From: Tetranychus cinnabarinus
Lineage: Eukaryota > Arthropoda > Arachnida > Trombidiformes > Tetranychidae
Length of the DNA stretch: 64,000 nt
Assembly: GCA_022266195.1 (NCBI GenBank)
Contig: WHVY01000004.1
Span: 5,907,501-5,971,500, forward strand
Direction of reading: 5' to 3'
Below are positions 48,301 to 62,069 of this stretch, piece after piece; position 1 is the stretch's first letter; the number at the start of each line of letters is the position of its first letter. The position numbers and the translations under genes are program-made. The notes beneath the pieces were generated by a model. That model saw nothing but the letters and a program-made list of their open reading frames with translations, did no database searches and was not told where the DNA came from.

Positions 48301-51300
48301 TTTTCACTCGATTCTTCATCATCCCCAGCAATCATATGAGCAGATTCAATTGGATTTGCTTTACTTTTGATCATTGCTTGTTCCTCTCTTTTAAAGATTA
48401 ACTCGTCAAATTTATCCAAATCCTCTTCACGAATAATTATACGAAAATGGTTTAACAAAGAATACTGTCCAATCGCAATTAATAATCAGCAAATCATCAA
48501 CAGAAGTTAAATGGCACCAATGAAGATCATGAAAAAAAAGAGAAAAAATGATTAAAATATTGTCAAACATTATTATCGGAAAAGACAATTTTTCTGATTT
48601 TATCTGATTCTTCAGTGAACAAATGCATTATTTTTCAACAATTAACAACATAGCTGAATGGAATGTAATTTGAATGATGACAAAATTATTCTTAATTCAA
48701 TATAACAATCATAATTCGTTAACAAAACATAAAAGCATTTTTTCCTCCTTCTATTTGTGTTGACAGTTGAGTCTCTTAGTTGACTCGGAATATTTTTTGA
48801 CATTATTTTGTCTATTAAAGCTAAACTTTTTTTGTTTGTTTGCAAGTCAACATTTAATTTCAACATTTAGTTGACAGTTTTTGACTGATTGTCAAAACAA
48901 ATTCAAATTCACCATCATTTCCTAATCTAATCACATTACTATTAGTTTAAAAACATTATCTGTCAACCTCAAGATTGTTAACTGAAATGAAATATGCATG
49001 GAAATATAATCACATCAGAATCAAAATAAAAAGGCAGAATAAGAGAAAGTTGAACAAGCGAAATGCAAAACTCAACAAAAAATGAGTTACACAAATGTAC
49101 ACGTAAAGATGTAATATGCAAATGCACATAATATTAATTGTAAATCAGTTTACAATTAGAAACTTACCTTTTCTCTTGTATCTAAAAGCTCCAAGAAAAG
49201 TGCAATAAAGGCATCTACGGTCATTCCTTTGGTTTCATATTCATTACGATAATAAGCAAAAGTAATACGATCTTTTTCAGGCAATAATTGATTCAATTTT
49301 TCTTCAAGAATTTCTTCCTCGGCACTTTCGGTTACCAATAAGGTTGGCGTTACATGGTTGGTTCCTTTTGAAATACAGAAAAAAAGGTAAAGATTAGTTA
49401 TAATGAAATAATCTGGTTGGTGTTTGGGGTTCAACTTTTAAAAAGCTCTGGAAGTTACCTTGAATGGCAACTGTTACTCTACTGTATTTGCAACTCAATT
49501 AGGTTTCTTTCAAGATTGATACTTTTACTACTCAACGTTTCTTTAAATTACCTTTATTGATTACTTTGAGTTATTTTTTCTGGTTCAATCTTAACAATAA
49601 ATCGATCACAATTCAGTTTATAGTCTAGAATGTTAAGGTTAAAGGTTGTCTTTTCAGTCTATCATCAAGCTGTACTGATTACGAGCTCTTATATCATTTA
49701 AGCATGAAAGCAAGTATACAATACAAAGGTTGACATGTTAAGTGTCCATTAACAAGTTAAATCAAAGTTTATCTAATCGATTGATTGTTGAAATTAGAGA
49801 ATAAAAAAAGAGATTGAATCAAAATGATGGCAATAATGAAAATGTCAATTCATTTTAATCAAATAAGGTTAAGACTGCAGTCTAATGATATTTTTTTCAT
49901 TAATTTTTAGTTTTCATTTACCTGGAAGAGGAAGGTTGAAGGTCTTAGGTGAAGATGCAAGTAAAATGGAAAGAGTAATGAATAAATGAATTTATCTGAG
50001 TAAATATCTAAATGAATGTCTACTATAAAATAAATGAAATTCTAAGCCATAAAATTGCTATTGAGAAAAAAGAAATTAAGATTTCCAGCCGAAAATTCTC
50101 AAGGAATTGCTTCAAGACAATGATAGTGAGTTTAAATAGCCTTAATGGTTGACATTTTCACCGATTAATGTTAACACTGAATTCACTGTAATAAGAAAAC
50201 AGGGAAAATAATTAGATAGAATCTAGTTGAATATTGAAATGAAAGGTGCAATAGATTTGATTCCAAATGAATTTTCCGCTTTTGATTGGTCAACTATTTC
50301 AAGAATCGAAACCTAATTGAAAAAGGTTTACCTTGTTCGCTAATCGGACGATAGACGGGAGATCCTGTACCCGGTGAACTTGTTCGTTGTGAGCCACAAG
50401 GACTTCGATTGAGCCTGTGATGGTGAGAAGTCTCGGGCAATGAACATCTTGAGGACGGAATACGATTAAAGGGAAACTCTGTTTGTGATGTTGACGAGCC
50501 AGATGATCCATCAGATGAAGTCAACTGAGCAGCAGCGGATGATGAGGAGGACGAGGAAAGGATAAGCGAAACGTTAGAGGCCGGTATTTTACCAACATAG
50601 CGAACCTTCATTGTTAACCGGGGTGATGAGCGTAATATATCCACAGCCTCATCATGTAGGACATGTTGAAAGTCATGATTATTTACAAACAATATTTGAT
50701 CACCAATCTGAAAGGTAAAAATAAAAGATCACAAAAGAAATATAAAATTAGTTAATTTCAAATAAGGAAAGACAAAATAAAGCTTATTACCTTTAACCCG
50801 CCTCTTTCAGCAGCTGACATACTCTCGATCCCAGTAACATAGATACCAAGTCCGTATTCAAGTCCTCCTCGTATCATTAATCCTGGATTGATTCCTTTCT
50901 CTATCACAATTTGAACCTAATAAGGAAAGATTAATTAAACAAATCAAGTTAATTAACTTAATCTGTACATCAAAAGAAGAAAAAAAACTATCCGACAAAC
51001 AATAGTTATTAAGATTACGGGAAAACAAAACCAATCTCATTATTATTTTGCTGTTTTAGCTGAAAGTATCAAATTATAATAAATCAAGACATTAAATATT
51101 AAATTACAGTAAGGGCTGAGATAATGAGACTCTCTTGGAATAGCTTATTCACACTATTCGCCGGGCAGCGTATTTTCATGATTTCAATCTTCCTTAATCG
51201 ATCAAATTCAACAGAAATTGGTTTTTTAATTTGATTTTTAGAGTTTTTTGATTAAAATTTTTACGAAAGAAAATTTAATTGCGTTAATAAATAATTAAAG

Positions 51301-54300
51301 AAATAGCAATGAAATTTGAAGAAATCAAATGAGATTAGACTCCTCCTTGATTAGGGATCGTTTATAAATTTTGTCTCATTATCTCAGCGTCTCATTATCT
51401 CAGCCCTTACTGTACCTTTTTAAACCTAATCTGGTACAATTACCAGTTACCAGTTATTGAAAGCCTTTCCCTACCAAAAGTTGTCATTTGATATTTTCAA
51501 TTGATTATTTGCTATTTAATATTGTTACATTGAGAAAAGAAGTTTCATCAAAAAAAAACAATTGAATAATCAGATGATATTCATCTTTTTACCCTTCATA
51601 TCCATCCAACCCTCGCAGGCAACTTTTTCAATTTTATTCATTTCTGCAAATTTCAACTTTCAAAGAGAACCCAATTTTCAATGATCAATGATTCAATTGT
51701 AAGTCACAAGAAGTTGACGAAAAAATTGAACATAAATTTTGATACAAATCAGTTGAAAAGGTTTCTAAATCTGTTACATAGATTTAAATTTGCAATCAAC
51801 AAACTAATTGTATTTGTAATAATTATCCCTCCAAGATTCAACTCCAACACTGAATTTAAACGAACTTCTTTACGCTTTTTATTCGAACTCAGCTTTCTCG
51901 ACTTTCACTGTTATCTTAATCTAATCATTATTTACTCAGAGCGTCCAGTCTATGAGAAACACTTTCGATTAATGAAATAGCGAATTCGCATCTTTTATCA
52001 ATCTTTAGAGTTCATTATCATTGAGTTTTTTCACATCAAACAAAAGCAAACGAATTCATTCAGAGTTTTCATTTCGCTCAGATAATCTTTAATAATCTTT
52101 AATATCTTTAATATTCAATATGATGGATTGACATGAACAGTCAGTTGAAAGAAACGCTAAATCAAGTGAATTGTTGACTCTTTTTAAAACAATTGAAAAA
52201 TAATCCAAAGGGAAATTAATGATTTAAAGATAAGATCAATTTCAATGATAAATTTCCCTGTAAATGAATGGATGAATCAAATTCAGATCCACTCGTTATT
52301 ACTTCATAATTTGAATATTAATTAACATTTACATTTTTATCTTGCAAAATCTAATTTAAAAGTTTGAATTGAACATGAAGGCAACATTTTCATGATTAAA
52401 TATGATAAATATGCATTAATCAATAAAAGGTACAAGGGAAGCATTTAGCTCATAATGGGAGTGAAAATTATCAATTATTTTAAATATGCTTTATGGATAT
52501 AAATTTGCAATCTTGTGAATATGAACATTTTAACCAATTATTTTGAGAAAAGTTGAAGTAAAAAATTTGTTTCAATGATTATGGAACCAAATATTGGATT
52601 CTGTAAATTGAATGGCGAAAAAAAGTTGCAAATCTAACAGCAATTGAGTAAATATTTAATGGCAAATCCAATGAAACATTGAAGATGAATCTCTCTTTGA
52701 TTCAGTGAAGATGAAAATTTGTGTCACTCTTGATGCCAGTTCATTGACTAGCAACTTTCAAATATCAACTGTAATTGTAATTGGATCAACATGATAATAA
52801 TTGAACATTTCACAAGTTTACCCTGAAGCTTGACTGAATAAAATTACAACTGTGGATCAATTTGATTGAAGTTAATGCAAAGGAAGAAAGGGAAATATTA
52901 AATTTGATTACAATTTAAAGTTTGCATGAAAAACGATAACCAAGTTAACTTTACAATTTCAGGTTAAAATTCAATTCCCTGTAAAAGTATGACATTACAA
53001 TGACAAGCAAGAGACAAATTGAGATGATAATCAAGCCGAGGAAGAGACAGAAATTTGCAGAATTCGTTGAACCTAAAGGCATTGAATGAAGCAGAAATTA
53101 CATGAAATAACATAAAGTTGCATAAAAGGTAACAAGAGAAAGTTGAAAGGTTAAAGTTAGTCCTTAAGAACAATAATATTTCATGGTAAAATGAACTTTG
53201 AAAGTGGCAACAATTTTTCATCTTCATCTTATCTTATTAATAGAAGGTCTTGTTAACTTTTTCATCAGCATTATTCAGGGAATGCTGAATAATCTTTTCT
53301 CCATTTTTGGGTTCTCTTCTTCTTCCATCATTCCTTCACAAAATCTTATTCATCTTCATCTCTCAATTATATCATGTTATCCTCATCCTCTTTGCCCTTC
53401 TCAGTCCAAAGTTATCATTCACAACTATCTTTACTTCAACAGTAAATTAAGCCTTTTAAGCTTTTATTTGGTTAACCTTATTCACTTGAATCATTTTGCA
53501 TCCAAAGTATAATCAAAGATAATCAGATTGATTATCGTACAGAGAAAAGGTAAAGATCAAAATTTATCATGAAAAGGAGAAAATTCATTTTCTTTCTTGG
53601 CTACCAGATTATGATGATCACTAGGAAACTAATTAATCATTTGGATAACCTTTTAGACAAATTGTTGATTGTTTCAAGTATAACATTTCAAGAAGCAACT
53701 AATGGTTCAATGATGAGTTAAGGTTTGGTAAAAATTGAATCAACTAATTTGATTTGTTACTTGATCATAGACGAGATAAAATCGGGTCAATAAAGAGACT
53801 TTACTTCATCAATGGAGTTTAGTTAATTGAATGTCTTCAGGAATTTTTAATTAAAACAATAATTCAGCAATTTACACTCATAATTGTCTAAAGATGTCAA
53901 TCAGAGCAAAGATCAGGGAATGTCTAGGAAAGATGTTTAAGGATTTAGTCGATGATTGCTGTTGTTTAAAATCTGATAAAATCTGGTAAAATCTGGTAAC
54001 TTTCAATTTTCTTTTGTTTTCTCTTTCAAAAGCCATTTCATTTACATCAATACATTTGATACAATTAAATATGAAACAATTTGATGTAAAAATCTCAATA
54101 ATACTCTTTTTGCCCTCAAGAGTTGCATTCATTATTTAAGTGATTACATTGTCTTTTAGCTTGTTTAACTTTTATCATTATTTTATCCTAATATTTTTTC
54201 CCTAATAAAATCAATATTGAGATATTATAATAATTCAAGCTTATTCATCATTTCAACAATAACTCAGATTCTTTACATTATCGTCATTATTTCCATGATT

Positions 54301-57300
54301 TTCTTTCTGTTTATTATCATTAGAAGTTGAAGTTTAAAGGAAACAAAAAACTGATTCAGTGAATAGATTGAAGTTTATTGTCATTTTGGTGAATCCAGCT
54401 CTTGTTAGACAAAATTATTGGGCGAAAAGATTCTGAATGTTAAATGCATTTAAATGTTTCGCTGGTTCAACTGGAACTTACATGAGTTACATGAACTTTG
54501 TCTTTTAATCAAAAGGATATTTTTAGATTGTTTGATACCTGAATCTGTATCATCACCAAATTGAGCATAAAATGCATCATAAAATTAATACTCCAAGTTT
54601 CAAAGTTAACATTTTAACTCAACGCAATTTGGGTTTTGATATTTATTCATCTTCTTCAAATCAAAGGCTAAATCTAATTTAAACATTTTACTTTTGATTA
54701 ATGAAGAGCAGATGATGAGTAACAGATAAAGTTCAGCATACAAGCAAATGGCATATTCATTTGAATGGCGCATGAAAATTTGTAAATCAAAGTGCGAGTG
54801 AAAAAAGTATAAATGATTGAAAGAAATCAATTGATTGTAAAAATTTCAATTTAACTGTTTCCATTTGAATTGAAGAGTAAAAGTAAAATTGTTAAAAATC
54901 ATTGCAAATCAATAAATCAACAAGATCAACAATCTTGATTAGAATAAAATGAAACTATTCAGACAACCAATTGAATGCTGAATGAAATATCACAAAAGGA
55001 AAAATTTCATTCTTCGATTAAATATTGATCAATTTTTCAACATTTGCATCGTACAACTGATACCTTGGATGCTCTGTTGAGTTGAAATTTAACTGCTAAA
55101 AATGCAGGAAACTGGAGTAAGGATCTGTAAAAATCTGAATGTAAGAATCTTTTCAAGTCATCATAAACTTGACTGAATCTGATGGAAAAGGCTTTGGAAA
55201 TTACGATCTTGAATGGTTAGATAGCATAAGGATGGCATTGCATATTGAACTTGACCAATCAAGATAATTGTGGTTGTTGAGGGAAGCAAAGTGTTAATAA
55301 TGTTGGGCCTTATTTTGACCTTTAATATATTCTAATAATTTACAGATTCTGATATTAGAAGCAATTGAATGGATTGAATGTTCACAATCAATTCAGGTCA
55401 GGTCGATTAAACTTGAACGCTTTCCTAGTCCTTATAAAAGTATAAAATAAAAGTCAATTGTAATGGTGATGGTTAATTACTTGAGGAATGAATAGCAATC
55501 CAAAAAGGCAGAAATGGAAACGTGAGTTGAATGGTTAAAGTTGAACCAAGATGCATTATTATACCACTGAATATCAATTTAAAAATTATGATTAACAATT
55601 ATGCTAATAATAGCAGGTAATACCAATAAATATTGATATAACAACATTAAGGAATGAGAATGTTGAAGACTTTATTTCAATTTGAAGTTAACCTTTGGTG
55701 ACTTTGATAATTAATGGCATTTGAAAATGATATTTAACCAGATTTAAGTTCACAGAATCGATCATTAAGGTTTATCTCATTGTTGCTCAAAGATGATCTA
55801 AAAAGTAAATATTGACTCAATTGGAGTCAATTAACAGGTTGATTGTTAAGATTAAAATGTCTATTTTAATGAACAAAACAGAAACAGTAGACTTGAGGAA
55901 ATTAATTTACGATTAATCAGGAAAGTGTATTGAATCGTTTGAGCGATGATAATTTTAAAGTCACCAAGATTCTGGTTGAACACTTGTTGAAGACTAGTTA
56001 TGAGCATGATCTGAAAACATCTGAAACTTGATCATATGAATGACCAACTTTGCAAGGTTTAAATCTGTAAACCATGAAATTGTCCAGATAATTGAAATTA
56101 TTGCGAGTAAAATCAGTAGCTTGAAAGAGATGAATGAAATTTTCATCTGAAAGTGACAACCAGAAAGGTAAACAAGAAAAAAATCTGGCTAAATAGTAAA
56201 CAAGAAAATTTAACTTTTGGATATCAATCAAGATGAAATTGTTATGTAAATCAATTTGTAATTAACCACTGAAACCAGAGAATAATCATGATAAATCAGT
56301 TTAACTCATGCAGTTTACACTCTCAGCGTGAGGTTTGGGAATAAATTTCAAACCCAAATTAAGGGTAAAATTAGGAGAGCAACAAGAATCAAGATTAATG
56401 TTGATCAACGGAAAAGCTGGCAGATTAGTTGATAACAATGATCAGATCACATGAATGCTCAAATTTCAACTAAACATTTCAAATATTGATCATTATTTTT
56501 GGTTAAAAAATAAACGAAACTTGAGGTCTTTTAAAGATGAAACAATTTGCTATCAAAGTGAAAGGAATCAAAGTGAATGATGAAATTACGATTATTAATT
56601 GAAAGGAATCACCAAGAAAACAAAATATTGTACAATTACAAACATTGTACTTAATTCAGTTTTCACATGAATCCATCAATCTTTAACTAAACCCTGAAAA
56701 CCTTTCATTGCTTTCTTCCCTTCACTTTGGGTTATTTTTGCTCTTATTTGTTGTTGCATTACGTTTTGTTTTTCAACCTATTTTTTGTGTTCGCCTTCAG
56801 AATGATGTTGATTTTTACGTTTTTTTTCTTGTGTTTCTCCTATTTTTGTTTAAAACCTTTTAAAACAAGTAAAACACTGTGAGTGAATGTTATTACAATG
56901 AATATACATGGTAAACATGAGTCTGAATAAAAAATGAATGTAGATATTTACATTGAATTGTAACTTTTTTGCTTGCAAGAAAATAAACTTCAATTTATTT
57001 TTCCCTAATTTTGTGCTTTCTCTTCATTTTTGATATAAATTTTTGGATAAATAATGTTTATTGTACGTTTAACTGAATCAACTGATTCCTTTGAATCATT
57101 TTACGATCAAAAAGCAACTATTAATGAATATAAATGTTTCAAGAAAATGGTTTAAAATTGAATTGTAAGGTTTTTAAACCAGAGATTCCAGGAGTGCCAA
57201 TTGATAAATGATTTGATTGATTCCATCAACATTGATTTTCGTTATCAACTATTGACGATTCAAGGAAAAGGTCAAAGGTAATGTTGATGAAACATAATTT

Positions 57301-59327
57301 CCTATGAATTAATGGCAAAGGAAATTGACTGATTGTTCCAATATTGTAAATCATTGTAATTTGTTTTACGGAAAAGGTAAACAATTTGATTAACTTGGAT
57401 TCCAACTGTGATGCATTCAAAACTGAAAAATTTATTCAAACCTTTTAATTGAGTAATTAATTAATAATAATTTAGCTTTAATTAACATTGAATTATAATC
57501 GTGATAACGTTTTTTTGGGTTGTCATTCCCTGTCCTATTGAATGGTAAAAGTCAAGTTCACCCAAATTTCAATGCTAATCAATCTAATCCTTGAGTAATT
57601 TTTCTGGTTAAAACCAAATTATTAAAGTCTAAATTGTAATTTGACTTTTTTTGAATGCTAATAATGATGATTTGCATTCCCTTTGATACATAAGAAGATT
57701 ACAATCAAAATATATTAACTCTGTAATATCAACTTGAACCTGCTAATTTATTAAAACCTTTGTATGGAGAGGAAAGCAATTTGTAGTTGAATGTTGAAGT
57801 CACTAAATTAATGGTAATAATTTACATATTATTGTAACACACCGTCAATGATTAGACAAATGACAATAGCATTAATTAACATTCATTGGTCATCATCATT
57901 ATAATTTGGGTTAGTGAATAGGAAAAACTGACTCCAGTTTTGTTGAAAAACTCATGTTTGGAGGTTTTTTTGCAACAAAGGTTGAAATTCCCAATTAACT
58001 GATGATTATCCAGCGATATTAATTGAAAAGTTGATCACGTTTGTAAATTGCGATTATTTTTAGGACTTGAAATAGGTTTGGAAATATGTTGCTTGATATG
58101 AATATCATTTGAATTATTCTTGATTGGTTTTGTCACTTTTTTGCCTCCAACAATATCAAATTTAAATTATCTTAAGATGATTATGATGGAGTAAAGTTTA
58201 TATTTTATGAATAATGTGACATGAATAAAAGAATGACAATAATCTGATTGTAAATTGATGACACAAATCTGACAGAATAAAAAAAAGTGTAAATCCTGAG
58301 TTCTGAGTTTTATTGAGTTTTGAGTTTTTATTGTTTTACGTGCAAAAAGACTAGCAAATTTTTTCAATGGTTTTGCTTTGGTATAGTTCAGGTTTAAGGG
58401 TTGATTTAGGAGTAAAAACGCTTTGATTACCGTTCTGATTGGCTGTTCACTGGGTCTGATTGATAAACGTCTTCTTGGTGAAGTGTTCATTTTTGAGGGG
58501 GAAGTTGAGCTTGGATCGTTGAGAAGAGGATCAAATTCGGAATCACCAGAGATGAGTAAATCACGATCAGGCGGTGGTGGTGAAACAGGTCGACCTTCTG
58601 GGTCAACCCAATGGTAGGTTGCATGGCGTCGTTGGAAGGAAAGAGCTTCAGCTCGAGGGAAAATGTTGAGGGTTATAACATCATTGGAACAGATAATGTG
58701 AAGAGCTTGTTGACACGTCATGTAGGAATCAAGGAAAGATATGTAATTAGCAGAGAGTATCTGATCACCAGGAGTAAGGCCAGCTTTTTCAGCCAAAGAG
58801 TCTTCGGCAACTCGTGAAACATAAATGGCTCCAAAAAGGCCAACTTCAGCTCCACCGCAAAGAGTTAAACCAGCATCAGGTGGATCATCTGGCTCTTTGA
58901 AAATGCTAACTTTACGAACATAACGAAACGCTTGATTGATAAACAGAGAAGAACCATCATTCAAATTGATTAAATTTAATCCATTGCCATTTCCACCACT
59001 CAACCCAGATTCATTTCGAACCGGTGAGTTACCATTCAATGTCATTCCGTTAACACCGTTTGAGCCATTTCCAATAATCCCGTTGCCCCCACCAGGACCA
59101 GGACCACTTAAAATGACTCCACTAGTTTTAATGGGTCCAAATGATGAATTTGGTGGTGGAGAGGCTCGAGGTGAAGATCGACTTGCTACTGGTGAGGCAG
59201 ACAGAAGGAGAGGTTGGCGAGATGGTGAAGATGAGTGAACTGATTGGGAATGATGTTGATGGCGATGTTGATGTGAACGATGATTTGATTGGAAAATTGT
59301 GCGACCTTTGGAGAATGGAAAATCCAT
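39347..59327 (-). CDS. WHRN: Whirlin/dyschronic orthologue, three-PDZ scaffold, 9 exons
   Basis: Exons 58431-59327, 50791-50916, 50332-50707, 49168-49364, 48142-48464, 47250-47475, 44803-45147, 44510-44644 and 39347-39580 join in frame to give 952 aa. PDZ1 (about 138-224; GGAEVGLFGAIYVSRV) is followed by HATYHWVDPEGRPVSPP, which matches whirlin's IYTWVDPQGRSISPP. PDZ2 (about 300-380) has GGLEYGLGIYVTGI and VNNHDFQHVLHDEAV. A harmonin-homology domain (LNQLLPEKDRITFAYYRNEY, DLDKFDELIFKREEQ) comes next, then a long His/Ser-rich linker and PDZ3 (about 840-935; LGLAIEGGCD and VGHIILEVDGQS). The family builds protein networks in stereocilia and photoreceptors; fly dyschronic organises BK channels and circadian output. 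The N-terminal harmonin domain of vertebrate whirlin is not seen; a Gly/Pro/His-rich stretch replaces it. An acceptor-like TTATTTAG lies immediately before the ATG, so an upstream exon is possible. Introns 1 (7.5 kb) and 8 (4.9 kb) are unusually long. Confidence 0.88.
39581..44509 (-). other. WHRN: Whirlin intron 8 (4.9 kb), splitting PDZ3
   Basis: AT-rich non-coding sequence without supported open frames, repeats or RNA genes that I can recognise. Open frames at 40432, 40958 and 41820 are unsupported. Confidence 0.5.
45520..45702 (-). other. WHRN: Candidate in-frame cassette or alternative last exon of whirlin
   Basis: This segment lies in the intron between exons 47250-47475 and 44803-45147. 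An acceptor AATTAG precedes it and a weaker donor GTAACA follows it. It is 183 bases long and in phase 0, so it could be inserted without a shift, adding 61 residues rich in Ser, Gln, Pro and Val. If the donor is not used, the frame stops at 45508 and gives a form ending before PDZ3. The composition looks coding, but there is no family support. Confidence 0.3.
51107..51412. mobile_element. Non-autonomous Tc1/mariner-type element (MITE) with TA duplication
   Basis: 306 bp bounded by perfect 24 bp terminal inverted repeats: CAGTAAGGGCTGAGATAATG plus GAGAC minus its shared G at the left (51107-51130) and the exact reverse complement at the right (51389-51412). The dinucleotide TA flanks both ends (51105-51106 and 51413-51414), the target duplication of the Tc1/mariner superfamily, and the ends begin CAGT as in that group. 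The interior is AT-rich and has no transposase frame. Just inside the right end, the 16-base unit GTCTCATTATCTCAGC occurs in tandem with the terminal repeat (51373 and 51389). The perfect ends suggest recent insertion. Confidence 0.85.
53967..53996 (+). repeat. Short tandem repeat, 10 bp unit x3
   Basis: TAAAATCTGG in three adjacent copies (the first ending GA). Non-coding, in whirlin intron 1. Confidence 0.7.
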
Positions 59328-62069
59328 CTAAATAATTGGTCCAAGAACTTAATCTGATATGATATGTATATTATGATTATTGAATGTCTCGGATCCAGAG
59401 TTTGACTTTCTTAGTGATTATGCTGTTTAGGCTTGATATTATATTGATATGAAGATAGTTATTATTTTGATATGTATTTTTATTTTGTATTTTTATCAGG
59501 TCCAAATTGCTGTTAAACAATTAAAATCATCTGGAAAAAAGGGAAAAGAATGGAAAAACAAATTAGTTGGTTGAATGATATGATTGAAAAGTGTCGACGC
59601 GAATCAACAGTAAACTTTAGCTGTTTGTATGTACAACCCGTTAAATTTGGTTTTCAATAAGTAATGACAAAATTAACACAGCTGACGTGATTTGTAAACA
59701 TAATTAGTCTACCTTTGGACACAGCTAAGATAACTTACAGGACTAATTACAACAGTGGACAGTATGAATAAGTGATGAATGTTGAACAAAAAAAACATAA
59801 ACAAGTTATAATTATTGGTGATAGCTGTCAGCATTTAAATTAAATATTAATTTAGAGAAATGGTGGGTTTGATTTGGAATGACTTGTAAACTAATACCAT
59901 CAAAGTTGACCAACTGTAACCATATGAGAAGGTTTTGGATTGTTAGTTTAGGTGGATCAAATTTCTGTTGTCTAAACTAATTTTAAGCTTAATTTCATAT
60001 TAACTCAAGTTTGATAAAGATGTAAATTTTGGGAAACAAATTTGCAAATGTGAAAAAATTGATCAATTAAACTGCAAATGTAATTTCAAGTGCATGGTTA
60101 ATTGCAGGTTTCTCGTTTTGTTTTGAATGTTTCTGGTTTAATACAAAAAAACAGGTAAGGGATAGGTTAAGATGCGCATAGAAAAATCAATAAAAAAGAT
60201 ATTACAATTAACTTTTAATGTATATTACTTACATAATTGAAGGTTGGTGGATTTTGATTATAACCATTAATTGCATGAAATCCATCATAATTTGTTGCAT
60301 TGATCATAATTAAGGTTAACCAAACAGCGAATTGTGTAACGGTGACTTAAAGTGGAAACATGATGTACTGGTAATACCTGGTAAACAACCGTTCTTTTTG
60401 TTGCAGGTTTGAGTTAAACATAATTATTTAAAACATTCAAGTTAACCAGGGAATATTTTAGATGTTGGTATAACAATTTAGTATAATTAAAAGACTGGAT
60501 TAGATGGTAAATTGTAAAGATATGTTGTTTGATTGACCAAAAAACCAGAAATCACAAAGTGTTGTTGCTGTTAAATTGTTACAAATCGTTACTGTACGTA
60601 AAAAGATAGGGTCCAGAAGGTTTTAACCAGAAGAAATATCAGAAGGTAAAAGCAGAAGGTGAAAGTATAAAATTTAAAAAGGTTTGTGAAAATAAAATAC
60701 TGAGTAAAAGGGTGATGATTAAGACAGGTTAAAAAGGCTGTTATTAGCAAAAAAGGATTTTAGGTTTGATTAGTGTTGTTGATATGTTGAAATGGTTTAA
60801 CCATGCTGAGATGTCAGAAAGAAAATGATATCAGATGGAAAGAAAGGAGAGTAAAGAAGGAGATCATCATTGGGAGAGAAAATTCAGTCGACAAAATAAA
60901 GGCAAAATCTAACTGACTTTTGATTATTCTCCTTTCAATATCATGCTTTTGAGCATGTTTCCAAATTCGCATGTATTAATACACACTTAAGACACATTTT
61001 TGATCAGCTTTTATTTTTAGTTTTACTGGATAATTTATGAGATCACCTGTATTAATTATGGTTAAATTGAAAATGTTGATAAGCATAAAATAAAGCAAAT
61101 ACTCTGGAATACAGGGAAAGGCTTAAGGTAACTTCTGATAAAATCAATATTCTCACCCTGGGTTCACTTGTTTACGAGAGAAATTGCTTTTTATTTTTGT
61201 ATTGCCAATATTTCATTCATGTTAATTCACTGTTAAAGTGTTAATTAACAATTAATATACCAGTCATTTAATAACGATTAATATATCCACAGGAGGGTGA
61301 ATAATTTGGAAAAGGATTGTTCTTGGGTTTAAGCCATAAGCCATAATTTTCCTGGTCACTTCAATGGTAAGCTAAATTGTTATTGCCTCTGTTTATCAAA
61401 TTATCCGTTTAAACAGCCTTTATTATTTAATCGACAATTCAATCAATGTTTGATCAAATGATACTTGAAAGCCTACTGACAGTTTGAGTTGGCTTGAGTC
61501 AGAAAGGAATGTTAACTTAACAGTTAGTTAACCGGAATAACTGTTTATTAAAAGAGTAGCTACCTATTTCTTGAGAAAGGTAGACATTTTAATATCTGAA
61601 TTGGTTAAACTTGAATGGGATTAATTTTGTTGATATAATGTGAGGAGTAATAAAAGGATTTGATAAACATGTTAGATAGATACGTTGATTGAGTTTTGTA
61701 AAACATATTGTTACTGAAGACGATATACGATAAACACCTTTAGTTGGAGGAACAGTTGATGATAATTTGTGATATTACCGGTTAATCAATTGTTGGAATG
61801 AATGGGTGATTCATTCATAATTATTAGCTATTATCGTTTGTTGATATTGAACAAAACCAGCAAACATCATTGATTGGTTACCTAATGGTTGTGATAAAAG
61901 TGTCATCTAGTCAGTATGGCAAAAGAACATTGAGTTGAATTTGTGTTACTCTCCCTCCATCTAGTTGTGATTGTTTTCCTTCATTGTAGCCTTTCCGTTT
62001 ATTATTATTTTTGTCATTTTAATTAACTTAATATTTTATTGGGTTGATGTTTCATAATTAAAGTGAACA
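59328..62069. other. Divergent intergenic region between whirlin and PPP6C
   Basis: 2.7 kb, AT-rich. It should contain the PPP6C promoter near its right end and the whirlin promoter, and perhaps an upstream non-coding whirlin exon. No clear TATA box, repeat or coding exon found. Confidence 0.45.

Larger units (their letters stand above)
50917..58430 (-). other. WHRN: Whirlin intron 1 (7.5 kb)
   Basis: AT-rich non-coding sequence. It contains the inserted MITE (51107-51412), a short tandem AATCTTTAAT run near 52083-52115 and a three-copy 10 bp tandem repeat at 53967-53996. Open frames within it lack support. Confidence 0.5.

Noticed and set aside
51681..51980. 99-codon frame inside whirlin intron 1
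   Set aside because: AT-rich, unsupported, not linked to the MITE, no transposase motif.
52964..53512. Opposed frames near 53.2 kb in whirlin intron 1
   Set aside because: Cys/Phe/Leu-rich chance frames on both strands; no conserved motif.
50917..58430. Possible nested gene in the long whirlin intron
   Set aside because: Looked for consistent coding frames with splice sites on both strands and found none that resemble a protein family.
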